Positions 43,920 to 53,523 of a stretch of DNA of 64,000 nucleotides are shown piece after piece. Source of the stretch: Allokutzneria multivorans. Its GTDB lineage: Bacteria; Actinomycetota; Actinomycetes; Mycobacteriales; Pseudonocardiaceae. A program made the translations under genes and the position numbers. The stretch spans positions 124,001 to 188,000 of the forward strand of contig NZ_BAABAL010000006.1 in the NCBI RefSeq assembly GCF_039537405.1, in the 5' to 3' direction. Below the pieces are notes generated by a model. The model did not search any database and was not told where the DNA came from. It worked only from the letters and a program-made list of their open reading frames with translations. Every line of letters begins with the position of its first letter. Position 1 is the stretch's first letter.

Positions 43920-44225
43920 ATGGCGGACACTCGGCGACTTCCGGGGCCCAACGCGGACCTGTGGGACTGGCAGCTGGAAGGTTCGTGCCGCGGCATGGAC
44001 AGCGCGTTCTTCTTCCACCCCGACGGTGAACGAGGACCAGCACGATCACGGCGCGAGGCGCGGGCGAAAGCCGTTTGCCAGCGCTGTCCCGTGCTCGACA
44101 TGTGCCGCAAGCACGCGCTCGCGGTGCAGGAGCCCTACGGCATCTGGGGCGGGATGTCGGAATCGGAGCGCGAGACGATCATCAGCGCCCGCCGGCGCAA
44201 GATCGCACTGGCACCCACCGCCTGA
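43920..44225 (+). CDS. WhiB-family Fe-S regulator (WhiB3/WhiD-like)
   Basis: A 101-residue WhiB-like protein. Four Cys residues (23, 53, 56, 62) are spaced C-x29-C-x2-C-x5-C to hold a [4Fe-4S] cluster, followed by the beta-turn GIWGG at 74-78 and a basic helix (SARRRKIAL) for DNA contact. WhiB proteins act with the primary sigma factor and sense redox or nitric oxide. Location between the bldM/sigD block and groEL1 matches WhiB3 (Rv3416) and Streptomyces WhiD. ATG 43920 follows GAGGAGG. Confidence 0.95.
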   Translation: MADTRRLPGPNADLWDWQLEGSCRGMDSAFFFHPDGERGPARSRREARAKAVCQRCPVLDMCRKHALAVQEPYGIWGGMSESERETIISARRRKIALAPTA

Positions 44226-44264
44226 CGCGGTGACCCAGCCTTCTCACCAGGCTGCCCGAACGAG

Positions 44265-44299
44265 GAAGAGGCCGGACGCGCACAGCGTCCGGCCTCTTC
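44265..44299. terminator. Strong bidirectional terminator, whiB and groEL1
   Basis: GAAGAGGCCGGACGC (44265-44279) and its exact complement (44285-44299) form a 15-bp stem with a 5-base loop between convergent genes. TTCG follows on the plus strand and CCTCG on the minus strand. Confidence 0.85.
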
Positions 44300-44324
44300 T
44301 TCGTCCGTTACGGCACAACTACCG

Positions 44325-45950
<1,626 letters not shown>

Positions 45951-45999
45951 GTACCCGTCTCTCTCCTGCTGTGTGGCACGAGTGCTTGTGACACGAGAA

Positions 46000-46031
46000 C
46001 GCCCCGGAAGCCCCTGGGGGCCGCCGGGGCG
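46000..46031 (-). other. Intercistronic hairpin between groES and groEL1
   Basis: CGCCCCGG (46000-46007) pairs with CCGGGGCG (46024-46031), with CCCC/GGGG pairs inside. It lies in the 106-base gap of the operon and may stabilise the groES part of the message or partly end transcription. Confidence 0.5.
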
Positions 46032-46056
46032 GATGCGCGCTAGTGGTGCGGCGACG

Positions 46057-46368
46057 TCACTTCTCGATGACGGCCAGCACGTCGCGAGCCGAGAGGATCA
46101 GGTACTCCTCGCCGTTGTACTTGACCTCGGTGCCGCCGTACTTGGAGTAGATGACGCTGTCACCCACCTTGACGTCCAGCGGGACGCGGTTGCCCTTGTC
46201 GTCGATGCGACCCGGGCCCACGGCGAGGACGGCGCCCTCCTGGGGCTTCTCCTTCGCGGTGTCCGGGATGACAAGGCCCGACGCGGTCGTCGTCTCGGGC
46301 TCGCTCGCCTGAACGACGATCTTGTCCTCGAGCGGCTTGATGTTCACCTTGACGTTCACGCTCGTCAC
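46057..46368 (-). CDS. groES: Co-chaperonin GroES
   Basis: A 103-residue 10-kDa chaperonin lid protein. It shows IKPLEDKIVVQASE at the start, the mobile loop ETTTASGLVIPDTA (about 25-38), VGPGRIDDKGNRVPLDVKVGD and the final EEYLILSARDVLAVIEK. Length and sequence are normal. The GTG at 46368 follows GGAGGTCACACC. First gene of the groES-groEL1 operon under CIRCE control. Confidence 0.97.
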   Translation of the reverse strand: MTSVNVKVNIKPLEDKIVVQASEPETTTASGLVIPDTAKEKPQEGAVLAVGPGRIDDKGNRVPLDVKVGDSVIYSKYGGTEVKYNGEEYLILSARDVLAVIEK

Positions 46369-46462
46369 GGTGTGACCTCCACGGTCTTGAAAGCGTTGGC
46401 AGGTACCGACGGCACCTGCTGTCCCGCCGTCGCGGGTGCCGGGGCAGGTCGGCGCCGTGCGA

Positions 46463-46496
46463 TTGGCACTCTACCCACGAGAGTGCCAGCGCTCAA
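46463..46496 (-). promoter_or_regulatory. CIRCE operator overlapping the groES promoter
   Basis: TTGGCACTC (46463-46471), 9 spacer bases and GAGTGCCAG (46481-46489) form the CIRCE element bound by repressor HrcA (consensus TTAGCACTC-N9-GAGTGCTAA). On the minus strand a TTGAGC -35 (46491-46496) and TAGAGT -10 (46468-46473) are spaced 17 bases apart and embrace the operator, so bound HrcA would block RNA polymerase directly. Confidence 0.9.
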
Positions 46497-46641
46497 CGTC
46501 AGGGCCGTCATTCTCACGGTCCGCACGGGCTAGCACCGGCTCCCGACGGGGGTCAACACCCCAGAACGGCGGTGTGTTCCCAGCGCGTCCGCGCTGGTCA
46601 GGATGGGTTCGACCGCTTCCCCTGACCCGGAGGTAGACCCC

Positions 46642-46926
46642 ATGTCCAAGTTGCGCAGCGTCCTCACCGTAGCCGCCGCCACGGGCGCGCTCGCGCTCTC
46701 CGGCGGCGCGGCGGCCTCCGCCGCGCCCATCACCAATTGGTACGACGGCCAGGGCTTCAGCAGCATCAGCTCGCTGGCCGTGATGCAGGCGGAGAACGAC
46801 GCGTACTGGCGCGCGAGCATCGGCGGGTACAGCCGGTTCCAGTGCTACCGCGTCGGCATCCCGCACATCACGCAGACCGGCTCCAGCTACTGGGCGCGCG
46901 TCACCATCCTCTGCAACCGCCCCTGA
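46642..46926 (+). CDS. Small secreted protein, two cysteines
   Basis: A 94-residue precursor. The Sec signal peptide MSKLRSVLTVAAATGALALS ends around AASAAP (about 30). The mature part of about 64 residues is aromatic-rich (NWYDGQGF, WRASIGGYSRFQCYR, YWARVTILC) with two Cys that could form one disulphide. Start ATG 46642 follows CGGAGG. It is followed by a strong terminator, so it is monocistronic. No family recognised; extracellular structural or inhibitory functions are conceivable. Confidence 0.75.
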   Translation: MSKLRSVLTVAAATGALALSGGAAASAAPITNWYDGQGFSSISSLAVMQAENDAYWRASIGGYSRFQCYRVGIPHITQTGSSYWARVTILCNRP

Positions 46927-46935
46927 GCGAGCGTT

Positions 46936-46975
46936 CACCCTGATGGTTCCGCCCTGGCGCAGAACCATCAGGGTG
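46936..46975 (+). terminator. 14-bp hairpin terminator after the small secreted protein
   Basis: CACCCTGATGGTTC (46936-46949) and GAACCATCAGGGTG (46962-46975) are perfect complements with a 12-base loop, followed by TCGTTCT. It begins 10 bases past the stop codon. Confidence 0.8.
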
Positions 46976-47018
46976 TCGTTCTGGCCAACGCCGCCTCGGC
47001 CGGGGTGGGATTCGGGCC

Positions 47019-48557
47019 ATGAGAGAGATCTCCCGGCGCACGCTGATCGGCGGGTTCACCGCCCTCGGCGCGGTCACCCTCGGCGGAGCCGCCACCGCGG
47101 GCCCCGCGAACCCGTTCACCCTCGGTGTCGCTTCCGGCGATCCGTCCCCCGACGGCGTGGTCCTGTGGACCAGGCTCGCCACCACCCCGCTCGCCGAGGA
47201 CGGCATGGGCGGGATGGGCTCCCGCGCGGTCGAGGTGGAGTGGGAACTCGCCGACGACGAGCGCTTCACCAGGATCGTCCGGCGCGGCGTCGAGACCGCG
47301 GTCCCGGAGCTGGGGCACAGCGTGCACGTGGAGCTCGCGGGACTCCGGCCGGGGCGGCAGTACTTCTACCGCTTCCGCGCCGACGGGCACCTCTCCCCCG
47401 CCGGGCGCACCAGGACCACGCCGTCCGCGCGCTCGGTCACCTCGCCGCTGACGATGTGCTTCGCCTCCTGCGCCCAGTACGAGCACGGCCACTTCACGGC
47501 GTACCGGCGGCTCGCGGAGGACTGCCCGGACCTGGTGCTACACCTGGGCGACTACCAGTACGAGTACGCGCCGAACGTGTACGTGGCGCCCGGCGGGAAC
47601 GTGCGGCACCACGTCGGCCCGGAGACCACCACGCTGGCGAACTACCGGCAGCGCTACGCCCAGTACAAGAGCGACCTCGACCTCCAGGCGGCGCACGCGG
47701 TGGCGCCGTGGGTGGTGGTGCTCGACGACCACGAGGTCGAGAACAACTGGGCGGGAATGGTCCCCGAGAAGCCGGACCCCGGGTTCGCGCTGCGCAGGAA
47801 GGCCGCTTTCCAGGCGTACTACGAGAACATGCCGCTGCGCCGCTCCGCGCTGCCGACAGGACCGGAACTGCGGCTGTACCGGCGGATCGGCTGGGGTGGA
47901 CTGGCCACCTTCCACATGCTCGACACCCGGCAGTACCGCGACGACCAGGCGTGCGGCGACGGCAAGAAGAACTGTCCCGAGCGGTTCAACCCGAAGCGGA
48001 CGATCACCGGCGCGGAGCAGGAGGCGTGGCTGCTGGACGGGTTCCGCTCATCACGGGCGCGCTGGGACGTGCTCGGACAGCAGGTGTTCTTCTCGCAGCT
48101 GGACTCCAAGCCCGGCGAGGGCGAGCTGAACAGCATGGACGCGTGGGACGGCTACGCGGCGAACCGGGACCGGATCGTGGACGGCTGGACATCGGCGGGA
48201 GTGCGCAACGCGATCGTGCTGACCGGTGACGTGCACGCCGCGTGGGGTGCGAACGTGCACCAGAGGTGGAACGACCCGGCATCGCCGTCCGTCGGCGTGG
48301 AGCTGGTGACCAGCTCGATCAGCAGCGGCGGCGACGGCTCGGAAACGCGCGCCGACACCGAAGCCGTATTCAAGGAGAACCCGCACATCCAATTCTTCAA
48401 TAATCGGCGCGGATATGTGCGGACGCGGTTCACCCCGCACGAGGTACTCGTGGACTACCGCGCGGTGCAGAAGGTTTCCACGCCAGGCGAGCCCGTTCAG
48501 ACAAAGGCCTCGTTTCGCATCGTCGACCGAATTCCGAAACTGTTCAGGCGCGTTTAG
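47019..48557 (+). CDS. phoD: PhoD-like alkaline phosphatase, Tat-exported
   Basis: A 512-residue secreted phosphodiesterase/phosphatase. The twin-arginine signal SRRTLIGGFTALGAVTLGG lies at the N-terminus, with cleavage near TAGPANP. The PhoD N-terminal domain (LGVASGDPSPDGVVLWTRL) precedes the metallophosphatase core with metal ligands in LHLGDYQYEYA near 172, DDHEVENNW near 238 and LTGDVHAAW near 400. Such enzymes release phosphate from esters or teichoic acid and are usually induced by phosphate shortage. No PHO box could be confirmed in the short upstream gap. Start is ATG 47019. Confidence 0.93.
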   Translation: MREISRRTLIGGFTALGAVTLGGAATAGPANPFTLGVASGDPSPDGVVLWTRLATTPLAEDGMGGMGSRAVEVEWELADDERFTRIVRRGVETAVPELGHSVHVELAGLRPGRQYFYRFRADGHLSPAGRTRTTPSARSVTSPLTMCFASCAQYEHGHFTAYRRLAEDCPDLVLHLGDYQYEYAPNVYVAPGGNVRHHVGPETTTLANYRQRYAQYKSDLDLQAAHAVAPWVVVLDDHEVENNWAGMVPEKPDPGFALRRKAAFQAYYENMPLRRSALPTGPELRLYRRIGWGGLATFHMLDTRQYRDDQACGDGKKNCPERFNPKRTITGAEQEAWLLDGFRSSRARWDVLGQQVFFSQLDSKPGEGELNSMDAWDGYAANRDRIVDGWTSAGVRNAIVLTGDVHAAWGANVHQRWNDPASPSVGVELVTSSISSGGDGSETRADTEAVFKENPHIQFFNNRRGYVRTRFTPHEVLVDYRAVQKVSTPGEPVQTKASFRIVDRIPKLFRRV

Positions 48558-48629
48558 CCGAACGTCAGGGAATGCGGCCGACAGATCACTAGCTTCACGC
48601 GCAAACGATTCTGACCGGTTGGAGACCCC

Positions 48630-48995
48630 GTGAAAATCGGAAGAAGTCTCGGAATGGTCGTGCTTGCGCTGAGCACGGCGCTCGTCACGCCGCCAAGCGC
48701 GAGCGCGGCGAACAACCCCAAGCTGTCCTGCTACAAGAAGGTCGTCTGCCAGCTCGAGTTCGGCGGCTTCCCCGGGGGCACGTTGAGCGTCGACGCCGAC
48801 GCTCTCAACGGCCCCAACAAGATCATCCTGCTGCGTGTGCAGACCGACACCGGGCAGCGGTGCGTCACCGAGTTCTGGGCCGCCGATCCACCTCGTTCCT
48901 GGGTGTGCCACAACCTCCCGTCGGGCAAGATCCGGGTCACGACGACCGAGGCGTACGTCAACGAGTACGACTTCCACGTGGGGGCACGATGGTAA
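48630..48995 (+). CDS. Secreted four-cysteine protein, paralogue 1 of 3
   Basis: A 121-residue precursor with signal peptide (MKIGRSLGMVVLALSTALVT, cut near SASAANN). The mature domain has four Cys in the order LSCYKKVVCQLE, QRCVTEFW and SWVCHNL. Conserved blocks shared with the next two proteins are GGFPGGTLSVDAD, LNGPNK, DPPRSW and a final ARW. Start GTG 48630 follows TTGGAG. Its TAA overlaps the next gene's ATG by 7 bases. Family unknown; two disulphides in a small beta fold are likely. Confidence 0.8.
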   Translation: MKIGRSLGMVVLALSTALVTPPSASAANNPKLSCYKKVVCQLEFGGFPGGTLSVDADALNGPNKIILLRVQTDTGQRCVTEFWAADPPRSWVCHNLPSGKIRVTTTEAYVNEYDFHVGARW

Positions 48996-49351
48996 AAGCA
49001 GGAAAATCTCTCGCAATCGCGGCGATCGCCGTCGCAATGGTGTTCGCCGCGACTCCCAGCGCATTCGCCGGGGGCAGCGGGAAGGACTGCGGACGCGACC
49101 ACGTCTGCAAGCTCGAGGGTGCAGGCTTCCCCGGCGGCACGGTCGCCATCGACGTGGACGTGATCGGCGGCGCGAACAGGCTCATCGAGTGGCGGTACAA
49201 GGGCGACAACGGGTTCCGGTGCAGCGACAAGTTCTGGGTGAACGAGCCGCCCCGGACCTGGGTCTGCTACGGCGCGGACCCGGGCGGCTACCGGCTCATC
49301 GTCTCGGACACCGAGAACCACGACGGATACCGGCTCGGGATCCGCTGGTGA
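48989..49351 (+). CDS. Secreted four-cysteine protein, paralogue 2 of 3
   Basis: A 120-residue precursor. The signal peptide MVKAGKSLAIAAIAVAMVFA is cut near SAFAGG. Cys are placed as in the neighbours (KDCGRDHVCKLE, FRCSDKFW, TWVCYG), with GAGFPGGTVAIDVDVIGGAN and EPPRTW, ending GIRW. Its start lies inside the end of paralogue 1 and its TGA overlaps the GTG of paralogue 3, so all three are translated from one message. No known family recognised. Confidence 0.8.
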   Translation: MVKAGKSLAIAAIAVAMVFAATPSAFAGGSGKDCGRDHVCKLEGAGFPGGTVAIDVDVIGGANRLIEWRYKGDNGFRCSDKFWVNEPPRTWVCYGADPGGYRLIVSDTENHDGYRLGIRW

Positions 49352-49710
49352 GCGGCGCGTTGAGGAAGTCCCTCGCCGCCGCGCTCGCGGTCGGAACCGC
49401 CCTCGTGACGGCGCCCGTCGCGAGCGCCGGGGGCCACGACAAGACCTGCACGTCGGACAGGGCCTGCCTGATCGAGGGCCACGACTTCCCCGGCGGAACG
49501 CTGAGCATCGACGCGGACGTCGTCGGCGGTCCGAACACGGTCGTGCACCTGCGCCACAAGGGTGACCACGGTGAGCGCTGCGTCGCCGACTTCTGGGTCA
49601 ACGACCCGCCCCGCTCATGGACGTGCCCCAACGTGCGCCCGGGGCACTACCGCGTGGTCATCGACGCACCGGACCGGCACGACGCGCTCATGGTCGGCGT
49701 GCGCTGGTGA
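49348..49710 (+). CDS. Secreted four-cysteine protein, paralogue 3 of 3
   Basis: A 120-residue precursor: signal peptide with LRKSLAAALAVGTALV cut near VASAGG, four Cys (KTCTSDRACLIE, ERCVADFW, SWTCPN), then the shared HDFPGGTLSIDADVVGGPN and DPPRSW, ending GVRW. It begins in a GTGA overlap with paralogue 2 and ends 4 bases from the convergent tsaD stop. More His/Asp-rich than the other two, which may indicate metal or ligand differences. Function unknown. Confidence 0.8.
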   Translation: MSGALRKSLAAALAVGTALVTAPVASAGGHDKTCTSDRACLIEGHDFPGGTLSIDADVVGGPNTVVHLRHKGDHGERCVADFWVNDPPRSWTCPNVRPGHYRVVIDAPDRHDALMVGVRW

Positions 49711-49714
49711 GGGC

Positions 49715-50752
49715 TCAGCTGCCGTAGACCAGCGGTAGCGAGGTGTCGGCGGCGAGGGTGGCGGGTGAGGGCTTGGCCCCGCTCGCCACCACGTGCGCGC
49801 CCAGCGCCGCGATCATCGCGCCGTTGTCGGTGCACAGCCTCGGCCGCGGGACCCGCAGCGTGATCCCGGCCTCGGCGCAGCGCTCGCGGGCCAGCTCGCC
49901 CAGCCGCGAGTTGGCCGCGACGCCGCCGGAGATGACCATCGTGTCGATCCCGTGCTCGCGCGCGGCGCGGATCGCCTTGGCGGTGAGCACGTCGGCGACG
50001 GCCTCCTGGAAGCTCGCGGCGATGTCGGCCAGCGGGAGCTCGGCCCCGGTCGCCTCGTGCTTCTCCACCCACCGCGCCACGGCGGTCTTCAGCCCGGAGA
50101 AGGAGAAGTCGAAGGGCGCGTCGCGCTGGCCGGTGAGCCCGCGCGGGAAGGCGATGGCGCGCGGGTTCCCCTGCCTGGCCAGCTTGTCGATGGGCGGACC
50201 ACCCGGGTAGGGCAGGCCGAGGATCCTGGCGACCTTGTCGTAGGCCTCACCTGCGGCGTCGTCGATGGTGGCGCCGATCTCGGTGATCTTCTCGGTCAGC
50301 CCCTCGACCAGCAGCAGCTGGCTGTGGCCGCCGGAGACCAGCAGCGCGAGGCAGCGCGGCGGCAGCGGACCGTGCTCGATGGTGTCGGCGGCGACGTGGC
50401 CTGCGAGGTGGTTGACGCCGTAGAGCGGCTTGCCGGAGCCGGTCGCGTAGGCCTTGGCGGCGGCGATCCCGACCATCAGCGCACCGGAGAGCCCGGGGCC
50501 CGCGGTCACCGCGATCGCGTCCACAGCGGACAGTTCGAGTCCCGCGGTGTCCAGCGCCCTGCGCATGGTGGGCGCCATGGCCTGCAGGTGCGCGCGGCTG
50601 GCGATCTCGGGCACGACACCGCCGAAGCGGACGTGCTCCTCGACGCTGGAGGCCACCTCGTCGGCGAGCAGCTCCAGCGTGCCGTCGGCGGCGCGGCGGA
50701 CGATGCCGACGCCGGTCTCATCGCAAGAGGTCTCGATGCCGAGCACGATCAT
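49715..50752 (-). CDS. tsaD: tRNA t6A37 threonylcarbamoyltransferase TsaD
   Basis: A 345-residue ASKHA-fold protein that transfers threonylcarbamoyl to A37 of ANN-decoding tRNAs with TsaB and TsaE. Motifs: GIETSCDETGVGIV near 5, the metal His pair in NHLAGHVAAD near 112, VSGGHSQLLLV near 138, and ISGGVAANSRL near 272. Length is normal. Start ATG 50752 overlaps the rimI stop (ATGA). Last gene of a coupled operon with rimI, tsaB and tsaE. Confidence 0.97.
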   Translation of the reverse strand: MIVLGIETSCDETGVGIVRRAADGTLELLADEVASSVEEHVRFGGVVPEIASRAHLQAMAPTMRRALDTAGLELSAVDAIAVTAGPGLSGALMVGIAAAKAYATGSGKPLYGVNHLAGHVAADTIEHGPLPPRCLALLVSGGHSQLLLVEGLTEKITEIGATIDDAAGEAYDKVARILGLPYPGGPPIDKLARQGNPRAIAFPRGLTGQRDAPFDFSFSGLKTAVARWVEKHEATGAELPLADIAASFQEAVADVLTAKAIRAAREHGIDTMVISGGVAANSRLGELARERCAEAGITLRVPRPRLCTDNGAMIAALGAHVVASGAKPSPATLAADTSLPLVYGS

Positions 50753-51234
50753 GACGTCTTCTTCCCCTCGCGCTCGGTCAGCGACGGACGGCGCATCGTG
50801 TGCGCGTCCGCGCCCGAGGGCTGGTAGTAGCGCTTGCGCAGGCCGACGACCTCGAAGTCGTGGGCGGTGTAGAGGCCCTTCGCCGACTCGTTGTCGGTGC
50901 GGACCTCCAGGAAGGTCACGGCGTTGACGGCGTCGGCCCTGTCGAGCAGCTGCCGCAGCAGCGCCTTGCCGATGCCCTCGCCCTGCCGCTTCGGGTCCAC
51001 GGCGATCGTGTGCACCTCGGCCTCGGCGTTGGGCGGAGAGCCGACCACCGCGAGCCCGGCGTAGCCGACGAGGTGGTCGTCCTCCTCGAAGGCGCCGATG
51101 TAGAAGGCGCCCGCCTCGATCTCGCTGACGAACATGGCAGGCGACCACGGGTCCTCGCCCGCGAAGATCTCCTGCTCCAGCTCGGCGCAGCGCGGCACGT
51201 CCTTGCGCAGCAAGGTGCCCAGCCGCACGGTCAT
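50749..51234 (-). CDS. rimI: Ribosomal protein S18 alanine N-acetyltransferase RimI
   Basis: A 161-residue GNAT acetyltransferase. The acetyl-CoA loop VDPKRQGEGIGKALLRQLLD is near 80, after EAEVHTIAV, and the C-terminal strand includes NESAKGLYTAHDFEVVGLRKRYY near 115. Placement between tsaB and tsaD is typical of RimI in actinobacteria, which acetylates the N-terminus of S18 and possibly other proteins. Start ATG overlaps the tsaB stop; its own stop overlaps the tsaD start. Confidence 0.94.
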   Translation of the reverse strand: MTVRLGTLLRKDVPRCAELEQEIFAGEDPWSPAMFVSEIEAGAFYIGAFEEDDHLVGYAGLAVVGSPPNAEAEVHTIAVDPKRQGEGIGKALLRQLLDRADAVNAVTFLEVRTDNESAKGLYTAHDFEVVGLRKRYYQPSGADAHTMRRPSLTEREGKKTS

Positions 51235-51923
51235 GCCTGGCTCACCCGCTTGCGCGCGCCCGGCTCGACGGCGTCGGGCTGGCGGAGGTAGAGCGGGGTC
51301 AGCGGGGCGGGCTCGGCGCCCTCGCGGAGTTCGCGGGCGGCGGCGCCGACCAGGCCGACCGAGCTCGGGTAGGTCGTCGGCAGCACGGTCAGGCCGAAGA
51401 GCTCGGCGTGCTGCTCGGCGACGGGGCCGGAGACCTCGGTGACGCCGATGTCGGCCAGCTCGCCGGCGAGCTTCGCCGCGACCGCGTCCGGGCGGTCCAC
51501 GTTCGGGCCCGCGACGCGCCAGCCCTGGTCGCAGTAGACCGACCAGTAGACCTCGCGGCGGCGCGCGTCGGTGACCACGAGCAGCGAGGTGTGGAACGGG
51601 GTCGCGACCGCGATGGCGTCCAAGGTGGACACCGGGTGCACGGGGATGTCCAGCACCTGGCCGAGCGCGGCGGCGGTGACCATGCCGACGCGCAGCCCGG
51701 TGAAGGGCCCCGGCCCGGAGCCGCAGACGATCGCGTCGAGCTGGTCGAGCCCGACCCCCGCCTCCTCCAGCGCGGCGGTGAGGTGCGGGGTGAGCAGCTC
51801 CGTGTGCGCTCGCGGGTCGACGGTCACCCGCTCGGCGAGCAGCTCCGGCAGGGCGTCACCGTCGAGGGCGACAACACCGGCCGTGACGGCGGGGGTTGCG
51901 GTGTCCAGCGCGAGCACGAGCAC
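51231..51923 (-). CDS. tsaB: tRNA t6A biosynthesis protein TsaB
   Basis: A 230-residue ASKHA-family partner of TsaD. It opens VLVLALDTATPAVTAG, has GSGPGPFTGLRVG near 65 and the TsaB-type DARRREVYW near 120. It lacks the TsaD metal site, as expected for the scaffold subunit. GTG 51923 is the best start because the longer frame adds an Arg/Pro-rich non-homologous stretch running into tsaE; GTG 51917 is also possible. Its stop overlaps the rimI start. Confidence 0.93.
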   Translation of the reverse strand: MLVLALDTATPAVTAGVVALDGDALPELLAERVTVDPRAHTELLTPHLTAALEEAGVGLDQLDAIVCGSGPGPFTGLRVGMVTAAALGQVLDIPVHPVSTLDAIAVATPFHTSLLVVTDARRREVYWSVYCDQGWRVAGPNVDRPDAVAAKLAGELADIGVTEVSGPVAEQHAELFGLTVLPTTYPSSVGLVGAAARELREGAEPAPLTPLYLRQPDAVEPGARKRVSQA

Positions 51924-51949
51924 GACTGACGAGTCTACGACCGCACTGG

Positions 51950-52417
51950 TCAGCCGGTGAGGGCGGCCACCACGCGGGGCAGGCCGGTGAGGGAGACCTC
52001 GCGGACGTCGTCGGGGCGGCGGTCGATGCGGACCAGCAGGTGGTCCTCGGCGAGGCGCTCGGCGAAGCCCTCCCCCCACTCGATCACCACCACGGCGTCC
52101 TCGAGGTCGGTGTCCAGGTCGAGGTCGTCCAGCTCCAGGGCGTCGCCACCGAGCCGGTAGGCGTCCACGTGCACCAGGGTGCCGCGCTCGCCGGGGTGCA
52201 CGCGCGAGATGACGAAGGTCGGCGAGCTGACCCGCCCCCGCACTCCGAGCCCTTCGGCGATGCCCTTGACCAGCACGGTCTTCCCGGCGCCGAGCGGGCC
52301 GGAGAGCAGCACCAGATCACCCCGGTCGAGCAGGGCGCCCAGCCGCCTGCCCAGGGCCACGGTGTCCTCGTGCTCGGCCAGTTCGGCCGTCCAGGTCGTC
52401 ACGTCCACCGGGTTCAC
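51950..52417 (-). CDS. tsaE: tRNA t6A biosynthesis ATPase TsaE
   Basis: A 155-residue P-loop ATPase with Walker A GPLGAGKTVLVKG near 38, switch-like SSPTFVISRVHPG near 64, HVDAYRLGG near 84 and the Walker B/W motif VVVIEWGEGF near 109. It resets the TsaBD complex during t6A synthesis. GTG 52417 is chosen because it overlaps the upstream hydrolase stop as GTGA, the pattern of the whole operon; a longer frame to 52462 would overlap that gene by 49 bases. Confidence 0.94.
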   Translation of the reverse strand: MNPVDVTTWTAELAEHEDTVALGRRLGALLDRGDLVLLSGPLGAGKTVLVKGIAEGLGVRGRVSSPTFVISRVHPGERGTLVHVDAYRLGGDALELDDLDLDTDLEDAVVVIEWGEGFAERLAEDHLLVRIDRRPDDVREVSLTGLPRVVAALTG

Positions 52418-53523
52418 GCCCGCTTCCACCAGCGCTTCCTCTTCCCACTCCGACCGACACACCTGCCGAACAGCTCGGCGAGGCGTTCGCTGACCAGCAC
52501 CGGCTGCTCCAGCATCAGCACGTGCCCCGCGCCCTCGGCGCGCACCAGCTCCGCGTCGGGCAGCTCGGCGGCGATCACCTCGGAGTGCGAGTACGGCGTG
52601 AGCCGGTCCGCGTCCGCGCCGATCACCAGCACGTGCGTGTGCCGGAGGCCCGCGAGCGCGGAGACCCGGTTGTGCGTGCCCAGGGTCTCCAGGAACTCCG
52701 TCAGCACCTGCACCGAGGTGCTGGAGATCATGTCATCGACGAGGTCGACCAGTGCCGGGCTGACCTTGCGGTCGCCGAAGGCCAACCTGCGGATGAGGCT
52801 CCAGACGATCTGCCCGCCCACCCCGCGCACGCGCTCGACGAGCCCGGGGGTCCAGCTCGCGAGCCTGCCGACGCCGAGGGTGACCGGGTTGTGCCGGGAC
52901 AGCACCGGCCTCGGCAGCCCGGAGCGGCCGATCTCGCCCGCCGAGGTGCCGAGGAAGGCCACCCCGGCGACGCGGTCGCGGAACAGCTCGGGCCGCTGCT
53001 CGGCCAGCGCCATGATCGTCATGCCGCCCATCGAGTGGCCGACCAGCACCATCTGGCCCTTGGGCACCATCGCGCGCAGCACCGCGTCGAGGTCGTGGCC
53101 GAGCTGGTCGATCGTGGAGGTCTCGGGGGCTCCGCGCCCGGAGCGGCCGTGGCTGCGCTGGTCGTAGATCACCAGGCGCACGCGCGGATCGGTCAGCTGC
53201 GGCAGGTCGCGCCGCTGGAAGTGCCAGGTCCTGCGGTCCAGCGCGAAGCCGTGCACCAGCACCACGGTCAGCTCGGGCTTGCCGCCGTCCGCAGGGTTGA
53301 CCTCCTCGACGTAGATCGGCACACCGTCGTCGGCGGCCACGGTCGAGGTGCGATCGGGCTTGAGCTCGCCGAGCGGCTCGTCGGCGTAGCGGTCGAGCAG
53401 GGCCGCACCCTCGCGGCGGTGCTTGATCTGGGAGCTCTTCGCGGCGGCGCCGACGGCGGTGCCCGCGACCGCCGCTCCGAGCACGCCACCGGCGACGCCG
53501 ACGGCCTTCCAGACGCGGCTCAT
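52414..53523 (-). CDS. Alpha/beta hydrolase in the alr-tsaE operon
   Basis: A 369-residue alpha/beta hydrolase. A hydrophobic N-terminal segment (AVGVAGGVLGAAVAGTAVGAA, about 7-27) may anchor it. The oxyanion region is VLVHGFALDRRTW near 90, the nucleophile Ser lies in LVGHSMGGMTI near 160, the acid Asp in VIGADADRLTPY near 307 and the His in GAGHVLMLEQP near 335. Start ATG 53523 overlaps the alr stop and its end overlaps tsaE. The same gene occurs in this place in mycobacteria. Substrate unknown, possibly a lipid or acyl-amino compound. Confidence 0.9.
   Translation of the reverse strand: MSRVWKAVGVAGGVLGAAVAGTAVGAAAKSSQIKHRREGAALLDRYADEPLGELKPDRTSTVAADDGVPIYVEEVNPADGGKPELTVVLVHGFALDRRTWHFQRRDLPQLTDPRVRLVIYDQRSHGRSGRGAPETSTIDQLGHDLDAVLRAMVPKGQMVLVGHSMGGMTIMALAEQRPELFRDRVAGVAFLGTSAGEIGRSGLPRPVLSRHNPVTLGVGRLASWTPGLVERVRGVGGQIVWSLIRRLAFGDRKVSPALVDLVDDMISSTSVQVLTEFLETLGTHNRVSALAGLRHTHVLVIGADADRLTPYSHSEVIAAELPDAELVRAEGAGHVLMLEQPVLVSERLAELFGRCVGRSGKRKRWWKRA

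Noticed and set aside
52418..52462. Longer tsaE frame starting at 52462
   Set aside because: It would overlap the hydrolase gene by 49 bases and adds non-conserved acidic residues; the GTGA overlap at 52417 fits the operon pattern.
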